Of a stretch of DNA of 64,000 bases, positions 1-9,796 are shown one piece after another. The notes beneath the pieces are model-generated. The model saw only the letters and a program-made list of their open reading frames with translations, made no database searches and was not told the origin of the DNA. The position numbers and the translations under genes are program-made. This DNA comes from Cupriavidus basilensis (GTDB taxonomy: Bacteria; Pseudomonadota; Gammaproteobacteria; Burkholderiales; Burkholderiaceae), in the NCBI RefSeq assembly GCF_008801925.2, contig NZ_CP062803.1, positions 2,108,001-2,172,000 on the forward strand, read 5' to 3'. Positions within the stretch are counted from its first letter, which is position 1, and every line of letters begins with the position of its first letter.

Positions 1-29
1 TCGATCCGCGCCTGGCGCGGCAACTCTGA
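1..29 (+). CDS. 3' end of an ABC peptide permease (partial)
   Basis: The first 29 bases read in frame as DPRLARQL followed by a TGA stop at 27-29. A C-terminal DPRL-type tail is characteristic of DppC/OppC inner-membrane permeases, and two peptide-importer ATPase genes follow directly, so this is most likely the second permease of the same importer. Only nine codons are inside the window, so the call depends largely on context. Confidence 0.55.
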
Positions 30-43
30 TGAGGGGTTCACCA

Positions 44-1083
<1,040 letters not shown>

Positions 1084-1087
<4 letters not shown>

Positions 1088-2076
1088 GCACCCCCACTGC
1101 CCAGCCTTTACCCCTGCTCAAGGTCGACCGGCTCAAGAAGCACTACATCGCGCCGCAGCGCTGGCTGGCACCGCGCAAGCCGCCCATCCAGGCGGTGGAC
1201 GGCGTGTCCTTCACCGTCGAGCGCGGCGAGACGCTCTCGCTGGTTGGCGAATCCGGCTGCGGCAAGACCACCACCGCCAAGTCGGTGCTGCGCCTGGTCG
1301 AGCCCACCTCCGGCTCGGTGCAGCTCGATGGTGAGGAGCTGCTGGGCCTGTCGGCAAACGCCATGCGCCTGCGCCGGCGGGATCTGCAGATCATCTTCCA
1401 GGACCCCTACGCTTCGCTAAGCCCGCGCCTGAGGGCCGGCGAGATCGTCAGCGAGCCGCTGCGCAATTTCGGCATGCATTCGCGTGCCGAGCGCAGCGAA
1501 CGCGTGCAGTGGCTGTTCAGCAAGGTCGGGCTGCGCCCGGAGGCGGCCAGGAAATTCCCGCACGAATTCTCGGGCGGCCAGCGGCAGCGGCTGGGCATCG
1601 CGCGCGCGCTCGCGCTCAACCCCAAGCTGATCGTCTGCGACGAACCGGTGTCGGCGCTCGACGTCTCGGTGCAGGCCCAGGTGGTCAACCTGCTGATGGA
1701 CCTGCAGGCCGAACTCGGCATCGCCTACCTGTTCGTCGCGCACGATCTTGCCGTGGTGCGCCATATCAGCCACCGGGTCGCTGTGATGTACCTCGGCCAG
1801 ATCGTGGAGCTGGCCGACCGCGACACCTTGTTCAGCGCGCCGCGCCACCCGTACACGGAGATCCTGCTGTCCGCAGTGCCAGTGCCCAATCCGCGCACGC
1901 CGGCCCGGCGCCTGCTGCTGCAAGGCGACCCGCCGAGCCCGGCCAACCCGCCGTCGGGCTGCCGCTTTCACACGCGCTGCCCGCTGGCGCAAGCCGTATG
2001 CAAGGAACAGGCGCCCGCGCTCACCGAACGGCCCTCCGCCGGCGGTGAGCATCAGGTGGCCTGCCACTTGCGCTGA
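1084..2076 (+). CDS. Peptide ABC transporter ATPase, DppF/OppF type
   Basis: This 330-residue protein is the second ATPase of the peptide importer. Walker A (GESGCGKTT) is near residue 55, signature FSGGQRQR near 162 and Walker B ([12 protein letters not shown]) near 182, and the tail has the usual oligopeptide-ABC cysteines (GCRFHTRCP). A longer reading frame begins upstream, but ATG 1084 forms an ATGA overlap with the preceding gene and gives the normal OppF N-terminus, so translational coupling is likely. DppD and DppF work as a heterodimer beneath the two permeases. The D-aminoacylase gene starts 40 bp downstream and probably belongs to the same transcript. Confidence 0.93.
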
Positions 2077-2116
2077 CCCGCTGACCGACCCGCTGCAAAC
2101 CAACAAAAGGAACCCG

Positions 2117-3580
2117 ATGTCCGACCCTGATTCCACGCACTACGACCTGCTGATCGCTGGCGGCACCGTGATCGACGGCAGCAAGGCACCCCGTTTTGCC
2201 GCCGATATCGGCGTGCGCGGCGGCCGCATCGCGGCGATCGGCAACCTGACCGGGCACACCGCCGACCGGACGCTGGACGCGGCGGGCCAGATCGTCGCCC
2301 CCGGCTTCATCGATGCGCACACACATGACGACCAGGCCGTGCTGTCACAGGCCACCATGCCCTTCAAGATCTCGCAGGGCGTCACCACCGTGATCGCCGG
2401 CAACTGCGGCATCAGCGCCGCCCCGTTGCGCCCCGACATGGACCTGCCCATGCCGCTAAGCCTGATCGACTCGCCGGCCGAGGGCCGCTTCACCACCTTC
2501 GCGGCTTACCTTGATGCGCTGCGCGCCACGCCAAGCTCGGTCAACGTGGCGGCGATGGTCGGGCATTCGACCTTGCGCGCGGTCACCATGCCCGCGCTCG
2601 ACCGGCCCGCCAACGCCGAAGAGATTGCCGCCATGCGGGCACTGGTCGAGGAAGCCATGCAGGCCGGCGCCATCGGCCTGTCGACCGGCACCTTCTACCC
2701 GCCCGCCGCCAAGGCGACGACCGAGGAGATCATCGAGGTCTGCCGGCCGCTCAGCGCGCGCAAGGCGCTGTACGTGACGCATATGCGCGACGAGTCTGAC
2801 CATGTCATGCAGTCGCTGGAAGAAACCTTCCGCATCGGCCGCGAGCTCGACGTGCCGGTGGTGGTGTCGCACCACAAGGTGCAGAACACGGCGAACTTCG
2901 GCAGGAGCCAGGTCACGCTGCCCTTCATCCGTGAAACCATGAAGCACCAGTGCGTCTCGCTCGACTGCTACCCGTACACGGCCGGCTCGACCATGATCCG
3001 CACCGACCGCGGCATGCTCGAAGGCCGGGTGCTGATCTCCGCCAGCCAGCCGCACCCCGAATGCGCGGGCCGCGATCTCGACGACATCGCCAGGGAATGG
3101 GGCGTGGCCAAGGACGAGGCGGCGCGCCGCCTGCAGCCCGGCAGCGCGGTCTACTTCCTGATGGACGAGAACGACGTCCAGCGCATCCTCGCCTTCGACG
3201 ACACCATGATCGGCTCCGACGGCATTCCCGTTGGCGAAAGCCCGCATCCGCGCCTGTGGGGCACCTTTCCGCGCGTACTCGGCCACTATTGCCGCGAGAT
3301 CGGGCTGTTCCCGCTCGAAACGGCGGTCTGGAAGATGACCGGGCTGACGGCGCGCAACTTCGGCCTGCATCAGCGCGGCACGCTGGCGGTGGGCCACCAT
3401 GCCGATATCGTCGTCTTCGATGCCGAGAACGTGCGCGATGCCGCCAGCTACGAAACCCCTACCCGCCCGGCCGAAGGGATCGACACCGTGATCGTCAACG
3501 GCGCCATTACCTGGCAGCACGGCACGCATAGCGGGGCACGCAACGGGCAGGTCATCACACGGCAGGCACGGCTGGACTAG
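2117..3580 (+). CDS. N-acyl-D-amino-acid deacylase (D-aminoacylase)
   Basis: This 487-residue amidohydrolase-superfamily enzyme should hydrolyse N-acyl-D-amino acids to the free D-amino acid and a carboxylate. The N-terminal beta-domain (GGTVIDG) and the metal motif HTH (His68, His70) are present. Cys97 (NCGIS), His222 (THMRD), His252 (SHHK) and Asp368 (GSDGIP) lie almost exactly where the zinc ligands and catalytic Asp of characterised Alcaligenes D-aminoacylases fall (about 96, 220, 250, 366). Start 2117 is preceded by AAAAGG; the upstream in-frame codons overlap dppF and are not needed. Placement after a peptide importer suggests scavenging of D-amino-acid derivatives such as cell-wall fragments, which is inference. 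Confidence 0.92.
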   Translation: MSDPDSTHYDLLIAGGTVIDGSKAPRFAADIGVRGGRIAAIGNLTGHTADRTLDAAGQIVAPGFIDAHTHDDQAVLSQATMPFKISQGVTTVIAGNCGISAAPLRPDMDLPMPLSLIDSPAEGRFTTFAAYLDALRATPSSVNVAAMVGHSTLRAVTMPALDRPANAEEIAAMRALVEEAMQAGAIGLSTGTFYPPAAKATTEEIIEVCRPLSARKALYVTHMRDESDHVMQSLEETFRIGRELDVPVVVSHHKVQNTANFGRSQVTLPFIRETMKHQCVSLDCYPYTAGSTMIRTDRGMLEGRVLISASQPHPECAGRDLDDIAREWGVAKDEAARRLQPGSAVYFLMDENDVQRILAFDDTMIGSDGIPVGESPHPRLWGTFPRVLGHYCREIGLFPLETAVWKMTGLTARNFGLHQRGTLAVGHHADIVVFDAENVRDAASYETPTRPAEGIDTVIVNGAITWQHGTHSGARNGQVITRQARLD

Positions 3581-3721
3581 CCGGCGCGATGGCATGCCAG
3601 CCGGCCCCTGCCGGGGCCGCTGGCCGCACCACTATCGCCCAGGCGGAGACTTGTCAACCCGTCTAAATTATCCGGCCAACGCCCTCGGACATTCAGCCCA
3701 GGGCCCCGCCGCACGGCTACA

Positions 3722-4045
3722 ATGGCGCGCCACACGCTTGCCGTTCACACCATGTCCACAACGTACACGCTTGTCGGAATTGCGCGAGCCAAGGCTCACC
3801 GCCGTGAAGTCCTGGTTGCCAAGCTGACCGCGCTGCGCCTGCGCGGCGCCATGGAACCCGGCTGCCTGCGCTACCACGTGGGAGAAGATGCCGAGGATGC
3901 CGAGGTGTTTGTGCTCTATATGGAGTGGAATTCCAGGCATGCGCTGGAATCGCACCTCAACAGCGAATACGTGCGTGACTTTCACGCCACCCGACAGGAG
4001 TTTCTTGAGGGCGACATCAATTTCCGGTGGCTGAACGCCGCCTGA
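3722..4045 (+). CDS. Antibiotic-biosynthesis-monooxygenase (ABM) fold protein
   Basis: This small protein is 107 residues from ATG 3722 or 97 from ATG 3752, which better fits the family length of about 95-100. It has the YgiN/ABM dimeric ferredoxin-like pattern: an opening beta-strand (TYTLVGIARAK), a GCLRYHV core, and FVLYMEWNSRHALESHL in the third strand/helix region. Relatives oxidise quinols or related aromatics without a cofactor, but substrates cannot be predicted. It stands alone between the D-aminoacylase and the cysteine-synthase-like gene, with gaps of about 140-170 bp on each side. Confidence 0.78.
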   Translation: MARHTLAVHTMSTTYTLVGIARAKAHRREVLVAKLTALRLRGAMEPGCLRYHVGEDAEDAEVFVLYMEWNSRHALESHLNSEYVRDFHATRQEFLEGDINFRWLNAA

Positions 4046-4215
4046 CGGCCACCCTGGCGCCGCTATCCCAAAGTCGCGCAAAATCCGCTTTTCCAGCCGA
4101 AGCCGAACCCGTCCGCCATGCCGGTTTTCCGGCACGCCTTGTCATTCCCCCGACGCAGATCTATCACGTTGAGTGACGCTCCAACACATCCGGAGCGCAA
4201 CACCCGGAGTGCATC

Positions 4216-5226
4216 ATGGACGTCAAGGATGGGTTCGTCGGCACCATCGGCCATACACCGCTGATCCGGCTGGCAGGCCTGAGCGAGGAGACCGGCTGCG
4301 AAATCCTCGGCAAGGCTGAGTTCCTGAATCCGGGCGGCTCGGTCAAGGACCGGGCGGCGCTCTACATCCTCCGCGACGCCGAGCGGCGCGGCGCGCTCAA
4401 GCCCGGCGGGACCGTGGTGGAAGGCACCGCCGGCAATACCGGCATCGGCCTGGCGCATCTCTGCGCCGCGCGCGGCTACCGCTGCATCGTGGTGATCCCC
4501 GACACCCAGTCCCCGGAAAAGATGGACCGCCTGCGCCTGCTCGGCGCCGAGGTGCGCCCGGTGCCCGCGGCGCCCTACGCGGACCCCAACAACTACCAGA
4601 AGGTGGCCGGGCGCCTGGCCCAGGAGACGGAAAACGCCATCTGGGCAAACCAGTTCGACAACCTGGCCAACCGCCAGGCGCACTACGAAACCACCGGCCC
4701 GGAAATCTGGCACGACACCGCCGGCAAGGTCGATGCCTTTGTGTGTGCCACCGGCACTGGTGGGACGCTGGCCGGCGTCGCGCGTTTCCTGAAGGAGAAG
4801 GAGCGCAACCCGCCCGTGCGCATCGTGCTGGCCGATCCGCACGGCAGCGGGTTATATCACTTCGTCAAGCACCGCGAGGTCAAGGCCAAGGGCAACTCCA
4901 TCACCGAGGGGATCGGCTCCAGCCGCGTCACCGCCAACCTGGCGGACACCCCGATCGACGATGCGGTCCGGATCGACGACCAGACCTGCGTCGACATGGC
5001 TTACCGGCTGCTGCGCGAGGAAGGCTTATGGGTGGGCGGCTCGTCCGGCATCAATGTGGCGGCGGCGGCCTGGCTGGCCCGCGAGATGGGGCCGGGCCAC
5101 ACCATCGTCACCCTGCTGTGCGACCGCGGCGACCTGTACGCAGGGCGCCTGTTCAATGCCGACTGGCTGGCGGCCAAGGGGCTGACGCCTCAGCCCGTCG
5201 TGGCACGGCACTCAGCGCAGCCGTGA
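4216..5226 (+). CDS. Cysteine-synthase-like PLP enzyme
   Basis: This 336-residue fold-type II PLP enzyme of the CysK/cystathionine-beta-synthase family is expected to carry out beta-replacement on O-acetylserine or a related activated serine. Lys44 in PGGSVKDR is the Schiff-base lysine, EGTAGNTG binds the substrate carboxylate and GTGGT binds the PLP phosphate. The C-terminus (CDRGDLYAGRLFN) resembles the CysK2 / fungal cysteine-synthase-like subgroup rather than classical CysK, so the exact substrate is uncertain. ATG 4216 begins the conserved N-terminus. It converges on prpR with only 5 bp between the two stop codons. Confidence 0.88.
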   Translation: MDVKDGFVGTIGHTPLIRLAGLSEETGCEILGKAEFLNPGGSVKDRAALYILRDAERRGALKPGGTVVEGTAGNTGIGLAHLCAARGYRCIVVIPDTQSPEKMDRLRLLGAEVRPVPAAPYADPNNYQKVAGRLAQETENAIWANQFDNLANRQAHYETTGPEIWHDTAGKVDAFVCATGTGGTLAGVARFLKEKERNPPVRIVLADPHGSGLYHFVKHREVKAKGNSITEGIGSSRVTANLADTPIDDAVRIDDQTCVDMAYRLLREEGLWVGGSSGINVAAAAWLAREMGPGHTIVTLLCDRGDLYAGRLFNADWLAAKGLTPQPVVARHSAQP

Positions 5227-5231
5227 CATGG

Positions 5232-7274
5232 CTACGGCGCCTCTTTCAGGCGCCGCCACAGGGTCGTGGCGCTGATGCCCAACTGATGACAGGCGGCGGC
5301 ACGGTTGCCCCCGCATTGCGCCAGCACGCGCCGGATATGCTCGGCCTGACTGACGCGTGCCACGCCTGCGAGCGAGCCGGCCTCAGTCGAATCGTGCCCC
5401 CCTCTACCTCCCGTACCTCCCGCGTCTGTCTTATCCGCCGCGCTGCGCAAGCCGCCAGCCGGCGGCGCAGGCTCGCCTTGCGGCTCCGTGCCAAACAGCT
5501 CCGGCGCCGCCGCCTGCAATTCATCCAGCAAATCCCGGGGTGCCAGCTTGCGCCCCGCTACCAGCACGGCGATGCGTTCGGTCACGTTTTCCAGCTCGCG
5601 GATATTGCCCGGCCAGGCATAGCCCGCCAGCCTCGCCCGCACCGCTTGCGGCAGCGGCTGCGGCGCCTGCTGCCCCAGGCGCTCCTGGGCACGGCGGTAC
5701 AGCAGTTCCGCCAGCTCGGGCAGGTCGCCGGTGCGCTCGCGCAGCGGCGGCATCTCGATGCGCAGGATATTGAGGCGGTAGTAGAGATCCTGGCGGAAGC
5801 TGCCCTGGCGGACCAGTTCGCCCAGGTTGCGGTGCGTGGCGGCGATCACCCGCACATTGACCGGCACGGCATCCAGGCCGCCGATCGGCAGCACCTGTTT
5901 TTCCTGCAGCACGCGCAGCAAGCGGGTCTGCAGCGCGGGCGGCATATCGCCCACCTCGTCCAGGAACAGCGTGCCATTGTGGGCGGACTCGAACAAGCCC
6001 GCCTTGCCACCGCGGCGTGCGCCGGTAAAGGCGCCCTCTTCGTAGCCGAACAGCTCGCTTTCCAGCAGCGTCTCGGGGAACGCCGCGCAATTGACCGCCA
6101 CGAACGGGAATACGCGGCGCGGGCTGGCGTCGTGCATGCCCTGGGCCAGCACCTCCTTGCCGGTGCCGCTTTCGCCGCCCACCAGCACGGTGGAATCCAC
6201 CGCCGCATAGCGCCGCGCCAGTTCGCGCAGGTGATGCATGGCCGGAGATGCGCCGGCGAGGTCGTCCAGGCTGTAGCGCACGCCAGCCGGGCGCGCGCGG
6301 CTGCGCGAGCGCAGGTTGCGGTCGACCCGGTGGATGGCATTGGCATCCTGCAGCGTCAGCACCGCGCCGGTGGCGCCGCTCTCGGTGACGATGGGGATGC
6401 GGTTGACCACCACCATCTTGTCGCCAAGCTTGTGGATGGCTTCGAGCTCCTTGCTGCCGCTCTGCATCACGCCGTCGAGCGAGAGCGCGGGGGCCAGCGC
6501 TTGCAGCTTGCGGCCCAGCGCGGCGGCTGGCGCCGTGCCGAGAAAACGCTCCATGGCCGGGTTGTAAGTCTGGATTCGCCCGTCCGCGTCGACCGCGGCC
6601 ACGCCTTCGTTCAGGTGAGCCAGGATGGTGTTGACGTAGTCGCGCCGGCCGGACTCGATGCGGCGCAGGCGAGCCGCTTCGATCACATCCTCCAGCGCAC
6701 CCCGCACCGAATTGCCTGAGTACAGGAACACGCCGATCAGGCCGATCTTGTCCGCCAGGTCGGTCACCATGCCCGGTCCCACCACCACTTTCACGCCCTC
6801 TTGCTTGAGGGCCTTCACGCGGGCGGCGGCATCGTCCTCGGTCAGGTACGTGTAGGCCGGGATGGACAGCGAAAAAGACCGCACGAATTCGTCCACCTCC
6901 GGATAGGTGGCAGCGTGTGTCACCAGCGCCACCTTCGGCGAGATGCGCCGCGCCGTCGCCAGCGCGCTCATGACGTCGAAGCCGGTCACCTTGACCAGCA
7001 CCACCGGTACATCGACATGCTGGCGCAGGTAGGCGCCATTGGAGCCGCCCGCCACCACGGCATCGAGCCTGCCCTCGCGCGCTTCGCGGGCAATGGCGCT
7101 GGCCGCCGCCGCGTAGCCTTTGCCCACGATGCGGAACTCGGCTTGCGCGGCGTAGGCCGGGATCAGGTCGGCAAAGGCCCGTGACAGGCGGCTGATGCCG
7201 ATTGCCCAGATCCGCGGGCGGGCCGGCGTGGCGGCGCCGGAGGGGGGAATGGACGGGAGGATGCCGGATTGCAT
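5232..7274 (-). CDS. prpR: PrpR, sigma-54-dependent activator of propionate catabolism
   Basis: This 680-residue regulator senses 2-methylcitrate in characterised relatives and activates prpBC through sigma-54 RNA polymerase. The N-terminal PrpR sensor domain spans roughly residues 10-190, followed by a PAS-like segment (about 200-310). The AAA+ domain (about 340-570) has Walker A GESGTGKE near 366, the sigma-54 contact loop GAFTGA near 414 and FLDEVGD as Walker B. A Fis-type helix-turn-helix ([12 protein letters not shown]) closes the protein. I chose the ATG at 7274 because the family begins at about this point; an in-frame ATG at 7349 would add 25 unlikely residues and run into the palindrome. 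A Gly/Ala/Pro-rich linker (about 600-640) joins AAA+ and HTH. It is divergent from prpB. Confidence 0.96.
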   Translation of the reverse strand: MQSGILPSIPPSGAATPARPRIWAIGISRLSRAFADLIPAYAAQAEFRIVGKGYAAAASAIAREAREGRLDAVVAGGSNGAYLRQHVDVPVVLVKVTGFDVMSALATARRISPKVALVTHAATYPEVDEFVRSFSLSIPAYTYLTEDDAAARVKALKQEGVKVVVGPGMVTDLADKIGLIGVFLYSGNSVRGALEDVIEAARLRRIESGRRDYVNTILAHLNEGVAAVDADGRIQTYNPAMERFLGTAPAAALGRKLQALAPALSLDGVMQSGSKELEAIHKLGDKMVVVNRIPIVTESGATGAVLTLQDANAIHRVDRNLRSRSRARPAGVRYSLDDLAGASPAMHHLRELARRYAAVDSTVLVGGESGTGKEVLAQGMHDASPRRVFPFVAVNCAAFPETLLESELFGYEEGAFTGARRGGKAGLFESAHNGTLFLDEVGDMPPALQTRLLRVLQEKQVLPIGGLDAVPVNVRVIAATHRNLGELVRQGSFRQDLYYRLNILRIEMPPLRERTGDLPELAELLYRRAQERLGQQAPQPLPQAVRARLAGYAWPGNIRELENVTERIAVLVAGRKLAPRDLLDELQAAAPELFGTEPQGEPAPPAGGLRSAADKTDAGGTGGRGGHDSTEAGSLAGVARVSQAEHIRRVLAQCGGNRAAACHQLGISATTLWRRLKEAP
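5236..5254. terminator. Small hairpin between convergent cysK-like gene and prpR
   Basis: GGCGCCT, a CTTTC loop and AGGCGCC form a perfect 7-bp stem inside the last codons of prpR, 9 bases beyond the cysK-like stop. No T-run follows on either strand, so function as a terminator is only possible. Confidence 0.35.
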
Positions 7275-7343
7275 GGAGACGGAAAACGCTGCAGAGATGC
7301 CGGATGGCGCTAATCTTGAGATTGTGCGCCCCCACGGATTGCA

Positions 7344-7379
7344 TTTCAATATTGAAACGCGATTCTTTCAATTTTGAAA
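7344..7379. promoter_or_regulatory. Tandem palindromes, probable PrpR upstream activating sites
   Basis: Two nearly identical 14-bp palindromes occur in the prpR-prpB gap: TTTCAATATTGAAA (7344-7357) and TTTCAATTTTGAAA (7366-7379). Their centres are 22 bp apart, about two helical turns, so dimers would bind on one face of the DNA. They lie about 135-170 bp upstream of the -24 element, a normal distance for a sigma-54 enhancer. PrpR as the binder is inferred from position. Confidence 0.7.
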
Positions 7380-7513
7380 TTCATCACACCTCAGGGATGC
7401 AACGCAGGGGCGGGCCGCGAAGCTTCGGGAATCTCCGCCAGCCCAGGCCTGACAAGGGCACTGCCCTACGCCCGCGCTCCTGGGTGAGGCCCGATGCGCG
7501 GCCAAATGCAAGC

Positions 7514-7528
7514 TGGCACACCCCTTGC
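7514..7528 (+). promoter_or_regulatory. Sigma-54 (-24/-12) promoter of prpB operon
   Basis: TGGCAC, five bases, TTGC matches the sigma-54 consensus with invariant GG and GC at the required spacing. Transcription would start near 7540, leaving a very short leader before prpB. An RpoN promoter is what a PrpR-type AAA+ activator requires. Confidence 0.88.
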
Positions 7529-7561
7529 GCTTGTCAGCGGTCCACTCCTAAAGCGATGATC

Positions 7562-8470
7562 ATGACCTTCTCCACTTCCGACCTCGCCCGCTCCGCCGGC
7601 GCCCGTTTCCGCCAGGCCCTGGCCGATGAGCATCCCCTGCAGGTCGTCGGCACGATCAATGCCAACCATGCCTTGCTGGCCAAGCGCGCGGGCTACCGCG
7701 CCATCTACCTGTCTGGCGGCGGCGTGGCCGCGGGCTCACTCGGCCTGCCGGACCTGGGCATCTCCAACCTGGACGACGTGCTGACCGATGTGCGCCGCAT
7801 CACCGACGTGTGCGACCTGCCGCTGCTGGTCGACGTGGACACCGGCTTTGGCGCTTCCGCCTTCAACGTGGCACGCACCACCAAGTCGCTGATCAAGTTC
7901 GGCGCCGGCGCGATGCATATCGAAGACCAGGTCGGCGCCAAGCGCTGCGGCCACCGCCCCGGCAAGGAAATCGTCTCGCAGGGCGAAATGGTCGACCGCA
8001 TCAAGGCGGCCGTCGATGCCCGTACCGATGAGAACTTCGTCATCATGGCCCGCACCGACGCACTGGCCGTGGAAGGCCTGGACAAGGCCATCGAGCGGGC
8101 AGTGGCCTGCGTGGAAGCCGGCGCCGACGCCATCTTCCCGGAAGCCATGACCGACCTGGCCATGTACCGCAAGTTCGTTGACGCCGTGAAGGTGCCGGTG
8201 CTGGCGAACATCACCGAATTTGGCGCTACGCCGCTGTTCACCACCGAGGAACTGGGTGGTGCCGGCGTGTCGATGGTCCTCTACCCGCTGTCGGCCTTCC
8301 GCGCCATGAACAAGGCCGCCGAAAACGTGTACGCTGCAATCCGCCGCGACGGCACGCAGCAAAACGTGGTCGATACCATGCAGACGCGCGCCGAGCTGTA
8401 CGAAAGCATCGGCTATCACGCCTATGAGCAGAAACTGGACGCCCTGTTTGCCCAGGGCAAGGCCAAGTAA
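7562..8470 (+). CDS. prpB: 2-Methylisocitrate lyase PrpB
   Basis: This 302-residue enzyme cleaves 2-methylisocitrate to pyruvate and succinate, the last step of the methylcitrate cycle. It has the PEP-mutase/isocitrate-lyase barrel: substrate loop SGGGVAAGS, metal site DVDTGFG, EDQV, and the catalytic KRCGH motif at 127-131 with Cys129. The reading frame continues far upstream, but the sigma-54 start near 7540 limits initiation to ATG 7556 or ATG 7562; I use 7562, which gives the family N-terminus [13 protein letters not shown]. No clear Shine-Dalgarno sequence fits in so short a leader, which is unusual. prpC follows after 58 bp. Confidence 0.96.
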   Translation: MTFSTSDLARSAGARFRQALADEHPLQVVGTINANHALLAKRAGYRAIYLSGGGVAAGSLGLPDLGISNLDDVLTDVRRITDVCDLPLLVDVDTGFGASAFNVARTTKSLIKFGAGAMHIEDQVGAKRCGHRPGKEIVSQGEMVDRIKAAVDARTDENFVIMARTDALAVEGLDKAIERAVACVEAGADAIFPEAMTDLAMYRKFVDAVKVPVLANITEFGATPLFTTEELGGAGVSMVLYPLSAFRAMNKAAENVYAAIRRDGTQQNVVDTMQTRAELYESIGYHAYEQKLDALFAQGKAK

Positions 8471-8528
8471 GCACATCAGCAGCATCCGAACAGCACACGA
8501 GCACAGCAACCCCAAGGAGACTTCCCCC

Positions 8529-9686
8529 ATGTCCGAAGCGCAACCGCTAGCCGCCCCGAAGCCGAAGAAATCCGTCGCCCTGTCGGGCGTGACCGCCGGC
8601 AATACCGCGCTGTGCACGGTCGGCCGTACCGGCAACGACCTGCACTACCGCGGCTACGACATCCTCGACATCGCCGAGACCTGCGAATTCGAGGAAGTCG
8701 CCCACCTGCTGGTGCACGGCAAGCTCCCCACCCGCGCCGAACTGGCTGCCTACAAGGCCAAGCTCAAGGCCCTGCGCGGCCTGCCCGCCAACGTCAAGGC
8801 CGCCCTCGAATGGGTGCCCGCCAGCGCCCACCCGATGGACGTGATGCGCACCGGCGTGTCCGTGCTTGGCACCGTGCTGCCGGAAAAGGACGACCACAAC
8901 ACCCCCGGCGCGCGCGACATCGCCGACCGCCTGATGGCCAGCCTGGGCTCCATGCTGCTGTACTGGTACCACTACAGCCATAACGGCCGGCGCATCGAAG
9001 TCGAAACCGACGACGACACCATCGGCGCGCACTTCCTGCACCTGCTGCACGGCCAGAAGCCGTCCGCGCTGTGGGAGCGCGCCATGCAGACCTCGCTCAA
9101 CCTGTACGCCGAGCACGAGTTCAACGCCTCCACCTTCGCCGGCCGAGTGATCGCCGGCACGGGCTCGGACATGTACTCGTCGATCTGCGGCGCCATCGGC
9201 GCGCTGCGCGGCCCCAAGCACGGCGGCGCCAATGAAGTGGCGTTCGAGATCCAGAAGCGCTACGACAGCCCGGACGAGGCGCATATCGACATCTCGCGCC
9301 GCGTGGAGAACAAGGAAGTGGTGATCGGCTTCGGCCACCCGGTGTACACCACCGGCGACCCGCGCAACCAGGTGATCAAGGAAGTGGCGCGGCGCCTGTC
9401 CAAGGATGCCGGCTCGATGAAGATGTTCGACATCGCCGAGCGCCTGGAAACCACCATGTGGGACGCCAAGAAGATGTTCCCCAACCTGGACTGGTTCAGC
9501 GCGGTGAGCTATCACATGATGGGCGTGCCCACCGCCATGTTCACCCCGCTGTTCGTGATCGCCCGCACCTCGGGCTGGGCTGCGCATATCATCGAGCAAC
9601 GCATCGACAACAAGATCATCCGCCCCAGCGCCAACTACACCGGGCCGGAAAACCTGAAGTTCGTGCCGATCAAGGATCGCAAGTAA
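8529..9686 (+). CDS. prpC: 2-Methylcitrate synthase PrpC
   Basis: This 385-residue enzyme of the citrate-synthase family condenses propionyl-CoA with oxaloacetate to 2-methylcitrate, the entry step of the cycle. The protein has the short (type II-like) citrate-synthase layout: HYRGYDILD near the N-terminus, PKHGGANE with one active-site His, GFGHPVY with the second, and the conserved C-terminal arginine region. A strong AAGGAGA at 8514-8520 fixes ATG 8529. It is co-transcribed with prpB. Confidence 0.96.
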   Translation: MSEAQPLAAPKPKKSVALSGVTAGNTALCTVGRTGNDLHYRGYDILDIAETCEFEEVAHLLVHGKLPTRAELAAYKAKLKALRGLPANVKAALEWVPASAHPMDVMRTGVSVLGTVLPEKDDHNTPGARDIADRLMASLGSMLLYWYHYSHNGRRIEVETDDDTIGAHFLHLLHGQKPSALWERAMQTSLNLYAEHEFNASTFAGRVIAGTGSDMYSSICGAIGALRGPKHGGANEVAFEIQKRYDSPDEAHIDISRRVENKEVVIGFGHPVYTTGDPRNQVIKEVARRLSKDAGSMKMFDIAERLETTMWDAKKMFPNLDWFSAVSYHMMGVPTAMFTPLFVIARTSGWAAHIIEQRIDNKIIRPSANYTGPENLKFVPIKDRK

Positions 9687-9730
9687 TCTAGCCGGCTGCC
9701 GGTTTGCTCCCCTGTACCGCCCGTGGGAGA

Positions 9731-9768
9731 AGGGGGTAGTTGGCCGCAAAGCTGGGCCACTACCCCCT
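9731..9768. other. Strong intercistronic hairpin between prpC and acnM
   Basis: AGGGGGTAGT and GGCC pair with GGCC and ACTACCCCCT around a 9-nt loop, with one unpaired T, giving 14 base pairs. No U-run follows on the + strand, so it is more likely an mRNA processing or stability element than a simple terminator. It ends 28 bp before acnM. Confidence 0.65.
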
Positions 9769-9796
9769 GATCATTACTCTCTTTCGTCCCTAAAAA

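Noticed and set aside
2045..2116. Longer N-terminus for D-aminoacylase
   Set aside because: The added 24 codons overlap dppF, and AAAAGG fits ATG 2117.
4743..6719. 658-codon open frame on the plus strand
   Set aside because: It runs antisense to prpR and across the cysK-like gene end, with biased low-complexity composition (Arg/Gln/Ala) typical of a shadow frame in high-GC DNA.
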